A stretch of DNA of 64,000 bases from a bacterium 1XD21-70 (GCA_003669055.1 RAYB01000001.1:1-64000); one strand, 5' to 3'. Counted from the first letter of the stretch, positions 1-9,358 are shown. Notes: generated by a model from the sequence alone, not told the origin. Numbers and translations are program-made.

Positions 1-66
1 TGTCTGATATCATAGCCGGTTAACTGCCAGCTACTGAACGGCAGGAATTAAATTTGCGAAAAACTA

Positions 67-95
67 TTGACACTATCGAAAAATTTGATTAGATA
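67..95 (+). promoter_or_regulatory. Possible sigma-A promoter with no gene behind it
   Basis: TTGACA at 67-72 and TAGATA at 90-95 are separated by 17 bases. No plus-strand gene follows before the converging fragment that ends at 155, so this may be an orphan promoter of the decayed element or a chance match. Confidence 0.25.
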
Positions 96-154
96 ATCAC
101 AGCACAAATGATGTTACATGGGAAGCAAAAAACAACCATGCCCCAGCGATTATT

Positions 155-640
155 TTACCGTTTTTTTCTCTGATTGATAGGCGTACCCATTTTCTTTGAC
201 TTTTGAAGAATACGGATAAACCAGCGAAATTCTTCTTCCGACAGATTTTTATAGTTGATACCGAGCTGCTTGCAATAAAGAAACACCAGCTTCTCCTGAC
301 GGCTGCCCTTGAAATTTTCCACCGCGTCCAGATTTTCTTTCAGTTCATCGGCAACCGTGGTCTGGGGCGCGCTCTCGCTGTCGTTTTTATGAGCTTCCCG
401 GATGTCGCGGATAATCAGGTTTATATCGTCCAGCACCATACGGCTGAAATATTCATCATCCGTCACATGGGCGGCTTGCAGCACTTTCAGATATGGGTCA
501 TCTTCACCGGGACGGTGGCGTTCAATGATTTCATGCCGGATAGAATCAACAAGGAAGTGAAACAGCTTGAACAGCGAATGGCAGAGCTTGCCGCCCCAGG
601 TGTGGCAGGGCTTAATGAACCAGGCAGCCAGCACCGAGCC
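155..640 (-). pseudogene. Orphan fragment of an unrecognised element-borne protein
   Basis: A minus-strand reading frame of about 130-160 residues ends at 155. Its C-terminal half looks like real protein: charged and helical, with an aromatic-rich stretch ending in a basic KKR tail. I do not recognise the family. The frame stays open to 712, but upstream of roughly 640 it runs antisense to the VirE-type gene, and no credible ribosome binding site or start is visible. It is therefore best read as the 3' part of a gene whose 5' end was lost when it was joined head-to-head with the VirE remnant. The right-hand boundary given here is approximate. Confidence 0.4.
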
Positions 641-1962
641 GCCCCGGAGCGTTGAGGAAGTGAAGTCCATGCTGGAAAGCACCGAGAAAGGCGGCGTCCG
701 CAACAGTATCAAGAACTGCCTGACCGTGTTCCAGCTTGACCCGCTCCTGTCCGGGGCGGTTGCCTACAACCTGCTGACCGACAGGACAGACCTGTTAAAG
801 CCCATCGACAGCCAGAAACGCCCCGGCAGCTCCATGACGGACACGGATATGAAGTATATCCGGCTCTATCTGGAAGAAACCTACGGGCTGACCAGCGAGA
901 AAAAGATAGCGGACGCCGCCGACCTTGCCGCCCACCAGAACAGCTACCACCCGGTCCGGGACTACTTAAACAGCCTGACATGGGACGGGACGGAGCGGAT
1001 TCGTTTCTGCCTGCGCCACTTTCTGGGAGCCGCAGCGGACGGGTACACCTTTGAAGCCCTGCGCCTGTTTTTGCTGGGAGCCATCCACCGGGCATTCTGT
1101 CCGGGCTGTAAATTTGAAGTCATGCTCTGTCTGGTGGGCGGACAGGGGGCGGGGAAATCCACCTTTTTTAGGCTCCTTGCCGTGAAGGACGACTGGTTCT
1201 CCGATGATTTGCGGAAGCTGGACGATGAGAACGTGTACCGGAAGCTGCAAGGGCATTGGGTTATCGAAATGTCGGAAATGATTGCCACCGCCAACGCAAA
1301 GAGCATTGAGGAAATCAAGTCCTTTTTAAGCCGCCAGAAAGAGGTTTACAAGATACCCTATGAAACCCACCCGGCAGACCGCCCCAGACAGTGCGTGTTT
1401 GGCGGCACTTCCAACGCCCTTGACTTTTTGCCCCTCGACCGTTCCGGCAACCGCCGCTTTCTCCCCATACAGGTATGCCCCGGACAGGCGGAGGTTCACA
1501 TTTTGGAGGACGAAGCCGCTTCCAGAGCCTATTTAAGCCAGGTGTGGGCGGAAGCGATGGAGATTTACCGGGCGGGCAACTGGAAGCTGTCCTTCAGCCC
1601 GGAAATGGTGCGATACCTGAAAGAACGCCAGAAGGACTTTATGCCGGAGGACACCAAGGCAGGCATGATACAGGCGTTCCTTGACGGCTATACAGGGGAA
1701 ACGGTCTGCTCCAAGCAGCTCTACAAGGAAGCCTTAAACCACGCCTTTGACGAGCCGAAGCAATGGGAAATCCGGGAAATCAACGAGATTATGCCAGTGC
1801 GTTACCGGCTGGCGGTACTTCTCCAATCCCCGGAACTTTGCCGGGTACGGCAGGCAAAAGGGCTGGGAACGGGAAAGCCTGACAACGGACGCCAGCAACG
1901 GGGGCGGAAAAACCCCTGACGGCTTCCAGCTGGTATCGGAGCAGATGGAGCTTCCGTTCTGA
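567..1962 (+). pseudogene. VirE-type (virulence-associated E) replication protein, truncated and frameshifted
   Basis: The product resembles the C-terminal ATPase half of VirE-family proteins found in Firmicute integrative elements, which are primase/helicase-like replication factors. A Walker A loop (GGQGAGKST) lies about 190 residues in, followed by DDLRKLDDENVYRK and the SFLSRQKE and THPADRPRQCVFGG stretches typical of the family. Two lesions are visible. The N-terminal primase-like half is missing, and the ATG at 567 has no ribosome binding site, so coding probably begins as a remnant near 640. Near 1791-1795 about two bases are missing (ATG CCAGTGC where an extra AA is expected), which shifts the frame. 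The normal C-terminus ending in QMELPF continues in another frame to 1962, whereas the shifted frame stops at 1919. It is likely non-functional. Confidence 0.75.
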
Positions 1963-2049
1963 AAAATCCGGGGAAAAACAGCCCCGTTGCCGGACTTCGT
2001 TGCCGACCATCCCCTGTCTGGCTCTTTTCATGTATGGAGGTAAATGCCT

Positions 2050-2259
2050 ATGGCGAAAAATCGAACAGAGTTTCATGTTACCACAGTCTTTGACGGCGAG
2101 CTGGACGCGACAGACGTTTTTGTGAGCCTGATTGCACAGAAACACAGCTACAAAAAAGGCGGAAAGAATGATAAAGAATATCTTGTTAAAACGCAAGATT
2201 TAGGGTATAATAAAGGTGAGGTTCAGAAAACCAGTGTTCCGTCTGGATTGTGCGGGTAA
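2050..2259 (+). CDS. Small conserved element-borne protein upstream of the recombinase
   Basis: This 69-residue protein begins at the ATG at 2050, nine bases after GGAGG (2036-2040); the in-frame ATG at 2044 is too close to that site. It resembles short proteins that accompany large serine recombinase genes in Tn4451-like and related Firmicute elements. Their function is not known to me; a role in control of excision or transcription is only a guess. Its stop codon overlaps the recombinase start (TAATG, 2257-2261), which implies translational coupling. The body is polar with a lysine-rich middle, and no domain with a defined activity can be seen. Confidence 0.6.
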   Translation: MAKNRTEFHVTTVFDGELDATDVFVSLIAQKHSYKKGGKNDKEYLVKTQDLGYNKGEVQKTSVPSGLCG

Positions 2260-3935
2260 TGGTTATGATGAACACAACAGAATATACAGGACAAAGCGTG
2301 GACGCATTGCTGGCCGGGGGCTTCCGGGCTGCCATCTACTGCCGGCTCTCCAAGGACGACGACCTTGACGGGACGAGCGCCAGCATTGCAAACCAGCGGG
2401 ATATGCTGGAAAAATACTGCGAAAAGCAGGGATGGGAGGTAGCGGCAGTCTATCAGGACGATGGCTACACGGGGCTGAACATGGAACGTCCCGACCTGAA
2501 ACGGATGTTGAAAGCCATCGAGCGCAGGCAGATAAACCTTGTGATAACAAAAGACCTTTCCCGGCTGGGGCGAAACTACTTGCAGACCGGGCAGCTCATG
2601 GAGGATTTTTTCCCAAGGAACGGCGTGCGTTATATCGCCATGAACGATGGAATCGACACCCTGCGGGAGAACAACGACATTGCCCCGTTCAAAAATATCC
2701 TGAATGAGATGTACAGCAAGGACATTTCCAAGAAAGTCCATTCCTCGTATCTGCTGAAAGCGCAGAAAGGGCAGTTTACCGGCTGCGTCGCCCCCTTTGG
2801 CTACCGCAAAGACCCGGAGAACCGCAACCATCTCCTGCCGGATGAAGAAACCGCCCCCATTGTCCGGCTGATTTTCGGATATGCCCTTAACGGGCGCGGC
2901 CCGAATCACATCCGGCGCAGGCTGGAGGAAGCAAAAATCCCCTGCCCGACCTGGTGGAACCGGCAGCGCGGCATCCGCAACGTCTTTACCAAGTGGGAAC
3001 GCAAAGACCCGGAGAACGGGAGGTATATGTGGGATTTCTCCGTGATTAAGGACATCCTGACAAACCCCGTCTATGCCGGGGCGATGGCTTCCCAGAAGAA
3101 AGAGTACCGCTTCAAACTCGGCACCATACGGGAGAAGAAGCCGGGGGAATGGATTGTGGTGGAGGACACCCACGAGCCGCTCATCGACAGGCAGAGCTTT
3201 GACACCGTACAGGAAAAGTTAAAGTCCCGCCAGCGCCCCGGCGAGTGCGGGGAGCCGAGCCTGTTTGCAGGGCTTCTCAAATGCGGAGAGTGCGGGAAAT
3301 CCTTAACCGTCCGCTACACCAACGCCAAGCACCCCCAGCAGATTTATTCCTGTAAGACCTACAACGCCTTTGGGAAGCAGCATTGCACCCAGCACCGGAT
3401 TGAGTACGACACCCTTTACAGCCTTGTGCTGAACAAAATCCGGGAGTGCGCCGCTGCTGCCCTGATGGACGGCGAAGCGGTGGCTGGCCGGTTAAACGAC
3501 ACCTGTGAAGCCGAGCAGAACGGCAGGCGGGAAGCATGGGAACGCTCTTTAGCCAAGGACGAGGAACGGATTGAGGTTCTGGAAAAGATGGTGCTACGGC
3601 TCTATGAGGACATGGTAGCCGGACGCATTACGGAGAACAACTTCCATCTCCTGCTCCAAAAGACACAGAACGAACAGGCGGAGCTAAAAGCGAAAGTCGA
3701 GGACGGCAGGAAACGCCTTGCCGATGAAATCCGGCTTGCGGTGGACGCCCGGCAGTGGGTGGAATCCATCCAGGAGTACCGGGACATCACCGAGCTGGAC
3801 GCCGCCACCTTAAACCGCCTGATAAAAGAAATCGTTGTCCATGAAAGCATAAGCAGCGATAAGACAAGACACATTTCTATCGAAATTCATTTCAATCTCA
3901 AACCCATCCCAGAGGTGGAGCAGGTCACAGGCTGA
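2259..3935 (+). CDS. Large serine recombinase (TndX/TnpX-like integrase)
   Basis: A 558-residue site-specific recombinase that would excise and integrate the element through a serine-linked intermediate. The N-terminal resolvase domain carries the catalytic serine in YCRLSKDD (residue about 31) and the SRLGRN arginine motif. A recombinase domain follows (about 150-270), then a zinc-ribbon-type segment (CGECGK near 340 and a partner Cys pair near 370), a long coiled coil, and the C-terminal DUF4368-type tail common in this subfamily. An upstream in-frame GTG (2250) exists, but the ATG at 2259 couples to the preceding stop. The gene looks intact, unlike the VirE remnant beside it, and its position as last gene agrees with an element end just beyond 3935. 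Confidence 0.9.
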   Translation: MVMMNTTEYTGQSVDALLAGGFRAAIYCRLSKDDDLDGTSASIANQRDMLEKYCEKQGWEVAAVYQDDGYTGLNMERPDLKRMLKAIERRQINLVITKDLSRLGRNYLQTGQLMEDFFPRNGVRYIAMNDGIDTLRENNDIAPFKNILNEMYSKDISKKVHSSYLLKAQKGQFTGCVAPFGYRKDPENRNHLLPDEETAPIVRLIFGYALNGRGPNHIRRRLEEAKIPCPTWWNRQRGIRNVFTKWERKDPENGRYMWDFSVIKDILTNPVYAGAMASQKKEYRFKLGTIREKKPGEWIVVEDTHEPLIDRQSFDTVQEKLKSRQRPGECGEPSLFAGLLKCGECGKSLTVRYTNAKHPQQIYSCKTYNAFGKQHCTQHRIEYDTLYSLVLNKIRECAAAALMDGEAVAGRLNDTCEAEQNGRREAWERSLAKDEERIEVLEKMVLRLYEDMVAGRITENNFHLLLQKTQNEQAELKAKVEDGRKRLADEIRLAVDARQWVESIQEYRDITELDAATLNRLIKEIVVHESISSDKTRHISIEIHFNLKPIPEVEQVTG

Positions 3936-4206
3936 CCTGCCGCCCCGCCGGGAGGCTCTTAAAACAAAACCACATAGATTTCTTGACGCGCCGCCGCCTG
4001 CCAGATAGCTGTTGTTTCTCCTAATTGGGGATAAAACAGTCCATGCCTGGTTGGGGGAGATGATTTTCTGCCAGGGTGCACCTGACGGGAAAACCGCCGC
4101 AAAAGCAGATATAAAAAAGATCCTGAAGCTTCCTTCCATTTGCCAGAAGTTTGTGCCAAATAAAACAACGTTGCCGGCAGGCAAAAGCACACCCGCCCGG
4201 CACCGA
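3936..4206. other. Probable right boundary of the integrative element
   Basis: These 271 bases hold no convincing gene. They lie between the recombinase, normally the last gene of such elements, and the chromosomal isomerase gene. The right attachment site is expected here, but the left end is outside the window, so the flanking repeat cannot be identified. Confidence 0.35.
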
Positions 4207-5547
4207 TCACAGTTCAATCACCGCAACCCCCAGCAATTCGCACAGCTGCTTTAACTCCTCTGCCACATCTGCCCACACCAGGCTGTAATGGTGGGGGATC
4301 CCCTCCCCGATAATCTGTTCTATCACCTGGCGCACCGGACGGCTAACCTTTACATTGGCCATGATCCCCCGTGTATACCGATCCTGGTCAATTGCTTCGC
4401 CCTTCATCAAAAAAAGCTTATATTCCCCTCCCAGGTTGCAGAACCGGGCAATGGTCACTGCCCCCGGCTTTAAGGCACCCCAGAAAGCGCTTCCCTGACC
4501 GGCCAGGGGATGGTTGCGCATCCACAGTTCGTATTTCGGATTGGCCAGGGAGGGCGCCGCGTTGCCGCAATGCCAGAAGGCCATGGTATTCTTCTCTTCA
4601 TCGATATTGATCATATCCGTAATAAACGTAGGCAGCCCGGTCAGATAGTTCTGGGCGATCTGTGCCAGTTCTGCGTCCACATCCCCTTCACATCCGATCG
4701 GCACCCCATCATCCGCCAGCCGTCCCAGCACCGCACAGGGGGTGGCATGGAGATTGCCCATCTCCGGCCAGCATTTGATCACCCCGAAATCATAACCCTG
4801 CTGCTTCATCACCTCTTTTAAAGCCAAATAGAGCCGGGCGTGGTTTTCCAGGTGTCCCTCCGGCAGTTCCACATCATAGGCATCCTGGATTCTTGCCGTC
4901 TCTTCCCGGCAGTCCTCCTCCGAAACCTCTGCCATCTTGTCAAACACAACCTTTAAATCCGTCTCCTCAATCTTCACCCCAAAGGTTCTGCGGATCAGCC
5001 CCTCATCAAAGGCACAATTGTAAAAGGCCGTGGGGCGGTATCCCAAAAGCCCCAGGTTGGTGTGGCGCATAGCCTTTTTGGCATGGTAGGCGAGAATCAG
5101 CTGCCGCACCTTGCCAGAAGCCCGGCTGTCCCCAAGGCTCCCGTAAACCGTATGGCAGGCCGCCCCCAGCCGGTGCAGAGCCGCCGCATTCATGGTCATG
5201 GCACAGAGGGCATTGGCATAAAGCCGGGTGTCCTTCTCAAAAGGAACTTCATAGGGCGCCCACAGGATAAGGGGCACACCCACCATCTCCGCCAGGAATG
5301 CTGCCACATCATCACCCGTAAAAGCGCCATATACCATGACAACCACATCGGCGCCGGCCTGCCGGAACTTTTCTGCTGCTTCCAGGGTATCCTTATCGCA
5401 GACTACCTGCCCTGCCCTTACCACCTGTGCCTGCGGAAATTCCTCTGCCAGCCATGTCCCATACTCTGCATCCCGCTCCTTTGGCAGTTCCCTCGGCCAT
5501 CTTCCGGAACAGGTGGTCAAAAAACCAATATTCAGTTTATTCTTCAT
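4207..5547 (-). CDS. L-fucose/L-arabinose isomerase-family protein
   Basis: A 446-residue cytosolic protein of the L-fucose isomerase-like superfamily, metal-dependent enzymes that interconvert aldoses and ketoses. It has the N-terminal Rossmann-like region (NIGFLTTCSGRWP, then VVVMVYGAFTGDD) and conserved acidic and histidine patches (CEGDVDA near residue 290, FWHCGNAA near 325) where the metal would be bound. Proteins of this length are usually annotated only as L-fucose/L-arabinose isomerase family, and the true substrate is often unknown. The gene stands alone, with its own promoter at 5611-5638 and no kinase or aldolase partner nearby, so the sugar cannot be inferred from context. Confidence 0.75.
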   Translation of the reverse strand: MKNKLNIGFLTTCSGRWPRELPKERDAEYGTWLAEEFPQAQVVRAGQVVCDKDTLEAAEKFRQAGADVVVMVYGAFTGDDVAAFLAEMVGVPLILWAPYEVPFEKDTRLYANALCAMTMNAAALHRLGAACHTVYGSLGDSRASGKVRQLILAYHAKKAMRHTNLGLLGYRPTAFYNCAFDEGLIRRTFGVKIEETDLKVVFDKMAEVSEEDCREETARIQDAYDVELPEGHLENHARLYLALKEVMKQQGYDFGVIKCWPEMGNLHATPCAVLGRLADDGVPIGCEGDVDAELAQIAQNYLTGLPTFITDMINIDEEKNTMAFWHCGNAAPSLANPKYELWMRNHPLAGQGSAFWGALKPGAVTIARFCNLGGEYKLFLMKGEAIDQDRYTRGIMANVKVSRPVRQVIEQIIGEGIPHHYSLVWADVAEELKQLCELLGVAVIEL

Positions 5548-5610
5548 GAAAACCTCCCATTTTTGTGTTTTGTATAATTTTGCATTTGTAAATACGAGTG
5601 TATATAGTAC

Positions 5611-5638
5611 ATATTACCATTTCCCTATTGTTTGTCAA
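5611..5638 (-). promoter_or_regulatory. Promoter of the isomerase-family gene
   Basis: On the minus strand TTGACA (5638-5633) is followed after 16 bases by TAATAT (5616-5611), about 65 bases before the start codon. The leader between them is AT-rich and contains short ATTTGTA-like half-sites that could bind a regulator. Confidence 0.6.
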
Positions 5639-5730
5639 CTGTTTTTTGCAATTAGTTGTATTTTTGCATGGGAAATGCGCTGCCCGGGAAATGTATGGCA
5701 AAAAAGAAGGGAGGAGGCCTCCCCTCCCCC

Positions 5731-6627
5731 TCAGTCTCCTTTCCGCTTCTTAACCTCCCACTTCCGTGCACAGAAAATAAAATGCCCCAGCCTTGTCTCA
5801 AACAGCAGGCTGATGGGATACCTGGTCATAAAATCCTCCCGGAACTCATCCTTTGTCAGCAGTTCTTCCTTGTCGAGTTCATACTCTGTATCGGATTTAA
5901 ATAATTTTCCGCAATGGTGGAAAAATTGCTTCAGGATCTGCACGGAAGCCTCTTTCACCATCTCCGGCTTCTGCATGGCCGCCAATCCCAGCATCATGCC
6001 GACCCCGCGGCGCGCCAGCTGCTCCTCCAGCCCCATCAGAAGCTGTACCTTCCCTCCGTCATCCATGTCATAGCACAGGCGGTAATAATATCCATTGCGG
6101 ATACTCCTGCCGTTATATTCTGCACTGACCAAATCCGCATCCAGGCGGAATACATCCTTCATGGCCTGGTTGACGGCGCCGGCCACCACCGATGTATCCG
6201 TGCTTTCCTCGTACTCTCTTTTTGCGGCCACATTTCCTATAATCGCCTGGTCCTCCACCATGATATGGCCGGTCAGCCAGCCAACCATCACATTCAGAAA
6301 CCGCTGTACAGCCATGGGAGAATAATTGGAGGACTTTAAATATTTTTTCAGGGAAACCAGGGTGCTGTCCCTGAATTCATCGTGGATCCTTTTATGCTTT
6401 TCATACCCCTTGTAGCGGATGGAACGCATATAGGCTTCTTCTTCGGAAAAATGTGTCATTGTGTAATCTTCCAGAAATTTAATGCTTTCCTTGCAGGCAT
6501 TTTGGCTGTCCGGCTCATACTCTGCCAAATCCATCAGCTTTCCCACCATCCGGAAAAGCCTGGCATGGGCCTTATCCACCACCTCAACCCCAATATTAAG
6601 TTTCTCATTCCACGATAATTTTCCCAT
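5731..6627 (-). CDS. Bacteriohemerythrin with a CheX/CheC-like C-terminal domain
   Basis: The first 130 or so residues are a hemerythrin domain with the complete di-iron ligand set: H21, H59, E63, H78, H82, H121 and D126. Such proteins reversibly bind oxygen and are thought to buffer or sense it. Residues 150-298 are an extra domain; the pattern around QLLMGLEEQLARRG and the following helix recalls the CheC/CheX phosphatase fold, but the catalytic E-x-x-N pair is not evident, so the match is tentative. Ribosome binding site AAAGGGG lies before the ATG. In an anaerobe a role in oxygen or nitric oxide response is the natural inference. It appears monocistronic. Confidence 0.8.
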   Translation of the reverse strand: MGKLSWNEKLNIGVEVVDKAHARLFRMVGKLMDLAEYEPDSQNACKESIKFLEDYTMTHFSEEEAYMRSIRYKGYEKHKRIHDEFRDSTLVSLKKYLKSSNYSPMAVQRFLNVMVGWLTGHIMVEDQAIIGNVAAKREYEESTDTSVVAGAVNQAMKDVFRLDADLVSAEYNGRSIRNGYYYRLCYDMDDGGKVQLLMGLEEQLARRGVGMMLGLAAMQKPEMVKEASVQILKQFFHHCGKLFKSDTEYELDKEELLTKDEFREDFMTRYPISLLFETRLGHFIFCARKWEVKKRKGD

Positions 6628-6698
6628 TGCTTCTGTTCCCCTTTCTGCTGCTATATCCCTTTATTTTTTAAATATCAAAAAATTTTTATTTTTCTGCC

Positions 6699-6910
6699 CT
6701 ACAAAACCATCATCAGCGTCCCCGCCCCGATCAACAGGCACCCTGACGCGGACTTGGCTGTCAAATCCTCATGCAGAAGCACAAATGCCAAAACCACTAT
6801 GGTACGGATTGCCGCAGCCAGATTGGAGTTGACTCCCCCATGCCCATTTTCGCCAAAATCGATGTCAATGCCGCAAACACAGCTGACAAAGCAGCAAATA
6901 TCAGCCACAT
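6699..6910 (-). pseudogene. Decayed EamA/DMT-family transporter
   Basis: The minus strand from 6910 reads MWLIFAALSAVFAALTSILAK, the usual N-terminus of the short (about 140 residue) EamA transporters of Clostridia. It then shifts frame near the GMGG stretch and continues as GVNSNLAAAIRTIVVL. That jumps directly to the family's C-terminal end (FVLLHE through CLLIGAGTLMMVL), so about 60 internal residues are missing. One frameshift plus one internal deletion makes this a clear pseudogene. It sits just upstream of the hemerythrin gene and divergent to the dihydrouridine synthase. Confidence 0.8.
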
Positions 6911-7004
6911 AGCGCCACCTCCCCCTTCTGCCTATTGCTTAAACCCCAAAAATCATCTAAAATAGGCCTTATAAAAAATACAAACATCTCATGGAGAAAA
7001 CCCA

Positions 7005-7949
7005 ATGATGGAAATAAACAAGCTGCGGGTGGGCGGCCTTCTGCTGCCCTCCAATATCCTGATGGCTCCCCTGGCCGGATACACCTCATACCCGTTCCGC
7101 ATGCTGGCCTATGGGCTGGGAGCCGGATTATGTTTTACAGAGATGGTCAGTGCCAACGCCTTGAAATACCAGGACCGTGCCAACAAGCTTCTGCTATTCA
7201 CCACAAAGGATGAACCCATCAAAGCAGTGCAGCTTCTGGGCGGCTCCCCGGCAATCATGGAAGAGATGGCGAAAAGCTCCCTTTTAGAGGGCTTTGACCT
7301 GATCGATATCAACATGGGCTGCCCGGTTCCCAATGTGTTTAAAAGCGGGGAGGGAAGCGCCCTGATGCTGGATATGCCCCGGGCCTCCGCCATAATCCGG
7401 GCCTGCAAAAAAAGCGGGAAGCCGGTGTCCGTCAAATGCCGCACCGGGATCCGGGAGGATGAAATGTTTGCGGCGGAATTTGCCCGCATGTGCGAGTACT
7501 CCGGCGCAGACATGGTCACCATCCACGGGAGGAGCCGCAGCATGATGTATGGGGGAACCCCCTGTTACCAGGAGATCGCCCAGGCCAAGGCGGCTGTGTC
7601 CATCCCGGTAATCGCCAACGGCGGAATCTTTTGTGCCGCCCAGGCGCACGAGATGATAGAGCGAACCGGGGCGGACGGCATCATGGTCGCCCGGTATGCC
7701 CTGGAAAACCCCTTTATCTTCAGCGAACTGACCCAAAAGCCCTGTGGCCGGACAATCCTGGACATCCTATTGGACCAGATGGAACTGGCCGCTGCCTGTT
7801 ATGACGAGAGTTTCACCTTGGTTTATATGAGGAAGCTGGCTTCCTATGCCATGAAAAAACGGAAAGGCACCAAGAAGTATAAGGCACAGCTATACCAAAC
7901 CGGCAGCCTAAAGGAACTGCAGGAGCTTCTCCTGGCCATCTTCTCTTAA
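7005..7949 (+). CDS. tRNA-dihydrouridine synthase family protein
   Basis: A 314-residue FMN-dependent reductase expected to reduce specific uridines in the tRNA D-loop. Evidence is the N-terminal MAPLAGYTSYPFR flavin-binding stretch, FTEMVSANAL, the catalytic cysteine in NMGCPVPNV (C106), KCRTG, VTIHGR, and the phosphate-binding VIANGGI and GADGIMVAR motifs of the TIM barrel. The start ATG follows GGAGAAAACCCA. The C-terminal helical domain is short compared with DusB of E. coli, which is usual for the Clostridial paralogues. It is transcribed alone between two minus-strand units. Confidence 0.85.
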   Translation: MMEINKLRVGGLLLPSNILMAPLAGYTSYPFRMLAYGLGAGLCFTEMVSANALKYQDRANKLLLFTTKDEPIKAVQLLGGSPAIMEEMAKSSLLEGFDLIDINMGCPVPNVFKSGEGSALMLDMPRASAIIRACKKSGKPVSVKCRTGIREDEMFAAEFARMCEYSGADMVTIHGRSRSMMYGGTPCYQEIAQAKAAVSIPVIANGGIFCAAQAHEMIERTGADGIMVARYALENPFIFSELTQKPCGRTILDILLDQMELAAACYDESFTLVYMRKLASYAMKKRKGTKKYKAQLYQTGSLKELQELLLAIFS

Positions 7950-8029
7950 AGCCATAAAATCCCCCGGTCCGCAAAAGGCGCCGTCCCGCAAAAGATACTG
8001 CCTGCCAAAAAGCACCTCTCGGGCACCCC

Positions 8030-8827
8030 CTAAAACATAATCGGTGAAACCAGGTTCCTCAGCAGCGCCACTACGCTCCAGGCGGCAATGGCGCTGGTAT
8101 TGGAATAGATGTCCACCACTGCCTTCACCCCTTCCGCTTCTGCCGTAATCCTGTGGTCATCCCCCTCCATGCCTGGGACGCTGACTATGGAATACCTTGT
8201 TTTTTCCGTCCCCGCAGTGGCCAGGGAGGCTGCTATGGATACGTTGACCTTGGTTGGGAGGAGTTTGATCGCTTCTTTGGTGCTTCCGGCAAAAACCTCC
8301 TCCTCTGTCTGGCTCTCCGTCAAACCCTCCCTGAAAACCGGGGTGTTCTTCAGGGAGTCCGGCCCTTTATGTGTCACCATCTTGGTACTGACCTGCCCCA
8401 TCAGGGAAATGGTCCGCAGCACATCAAAGCCGCCAATGGCCCCGGAGGCGATATGTACATGGGTTCCCTCTTCCCTGGCTATCCGGCTGACCTCTTCATA
8501 AAATGCCTCCTCTGCAAAGGCTCCCACAGACAGCACCACCAGGTTGGCTCCATGGCGGAGCACTGGCTCAGCGATCTCCTTCACCAGCTGCACAGAAGCC
8601 ATCTCTGCCACATAATCCGGTTTCTGTTCCAAAAGTTCCTGGATATTTTTGCACGCCGGGCACCCGGCCTTAGCAGCCAGGGAAGCCGCCCGCCCTTCGT
8701 CCCGCCCCAAAACACCCGCGATCTCGTACTCTGGCAAAAGCCCGCTTTTCCATGCATCCACCAGGATATTCCCTAAAAAACCGCAGCCTGCTACGGCAAG
8801 CCGCTTTTTTCTTCTTTCCTCTTTCAT
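8030..8827 (-). CDS. nadX: L-aspartate dehydrogenase
   Basis: A 265-residue NAD(P)-dependent dehydrogenase that oxidises aspartate to iminoaspartate, the precursor used by quinolinate synthase in NAD synthesis. An N-terminal Rossmann motif (AVAGCGFLGNILVDAW) is followed by VVLSVGAFAE and the family signature IASGAIGGFDVLR, then GPDSLKNTP and NVSIAASLA in the substrate domain. The ATG at 8827 is chosen over an open upstream extension to 8968, because homology begins here and AAGGCAGGGA precedes it. Neither nadA nor nadC lies nearby, so a catabolic role cannot be excluded. Confidence 0.8.
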   Translation of the reverse strand: MKEERRKKRLAVAGCGFLGNILVDAWKSGLLPEYEIAGVLGRDEGRAASLAAKAGCPACKNIQELLEQKPDYVAEMASVQLVKEIAEPVLRHGANLVVLSVGAFAEEAFYEEVSRIAREEGTHVHIASGAIGGFDVLRTISLMGQVSTKMVTHKGPDSLKNTPVFREGLTESQTEEEVFAGSTKEAIKLLPTKVNVSIAASLATAGTEKTRYSIVSVPGMEGDDHRITAEAEGVKAVVDIYSNTSAIAAWSVVALLRNLVSPIMF

Positions 8828-8930
8828 TTGTAAATTCCCTGCCTTTCTTCTTAATTTATTATATTTACCCTCAGTGAACAAGGGAACACTCGGTTTTTCA
8901 CCACATAAGCCGGCAGCATTTCCCTCCCTT

Positions 8931-9227
8931 TTACCGGCTCCTTGGGGGAAAGGGTTCCCTCTCTCCATGCTTCCGTTTTTGAAATGCCTTTACACAAGCT
9001 AAAATGGCCAAATAGATCACAGCTATGTCCAGCAGCAGCCCTAATGGGTTTAAATGCATTGACAGGAAGGGGCTTTTGCAAACCCCCGTATCATAAGCCG
9101 ATAGAAACGGCATCGGGAAGCCCACCTGATACCGAAAATTGTCCGTCACCCAAAAAGGCAGGAAATAGGATAAAAGAATCTCTGTCCACAATGCCCAGTT
9201 TAATATTTTCCAGCTGAATTTTTTCAT
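8931..9227 (-). CDS. Small membrane protein of unknown function
   Basis: A 98-residue protein not assigned to any family. It has two probable membrane helices: residues about 12-28 (LWTEILLSYFLPFWV region) and about 60-80 (LGLLLDIAVIYLAILACVKAF). A strongly basic tail follows (QKRKHGEREP), predicting a cytoplasmic C-terminus. It begins at an ATG within GGGGATTATG, lies about 100 bases upstream of nadX on the same strand, and could be cotranscribed with it. Confidence 0.5.
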   Translation of the reverse strand: MKKFSWKILNWALWTEILLSYFLPFWVTDNFRYQVGFPMPFLSAYDTGVCKSPFLSMHLNPLGLLLDIAVIYLAILACVKAFQKRKHGEREPFPPRSR

Positions 9228-9349
9228 AATCCCCCTAACTCTTTCTGCCGTCGGTAACCGGAAAAGTTAATTTTTTTTACTTTTCTTGAAATTATACCAT
9301 AAAGTTCTCCATTTTACTATACATCATCTTCTCCTCCTATCCCCTTTTA

Positions 9350-9358
9350 TGCTATAAT
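9350..9358 (+). promoter_or_regulatory. Extended -10 promoter of the leucine-rich repeat gene
   Basis: TGC directly precedes a perfect TATAAT at 9353-9358, forming an extended -10 element; no good -35 is present. The leader of roughly 105 bases contains a CTGCC/GGCAG hairpin (about 9382-9397), with a possible alternative pairing of GGCAGG to the later CCTGCC. Confidence 0.55.

Noticed and set aside
3936-4206. Exact right attachment site of the integrative element
   Set aside because: The left end is outside the window, so no direct repeat can be compared.
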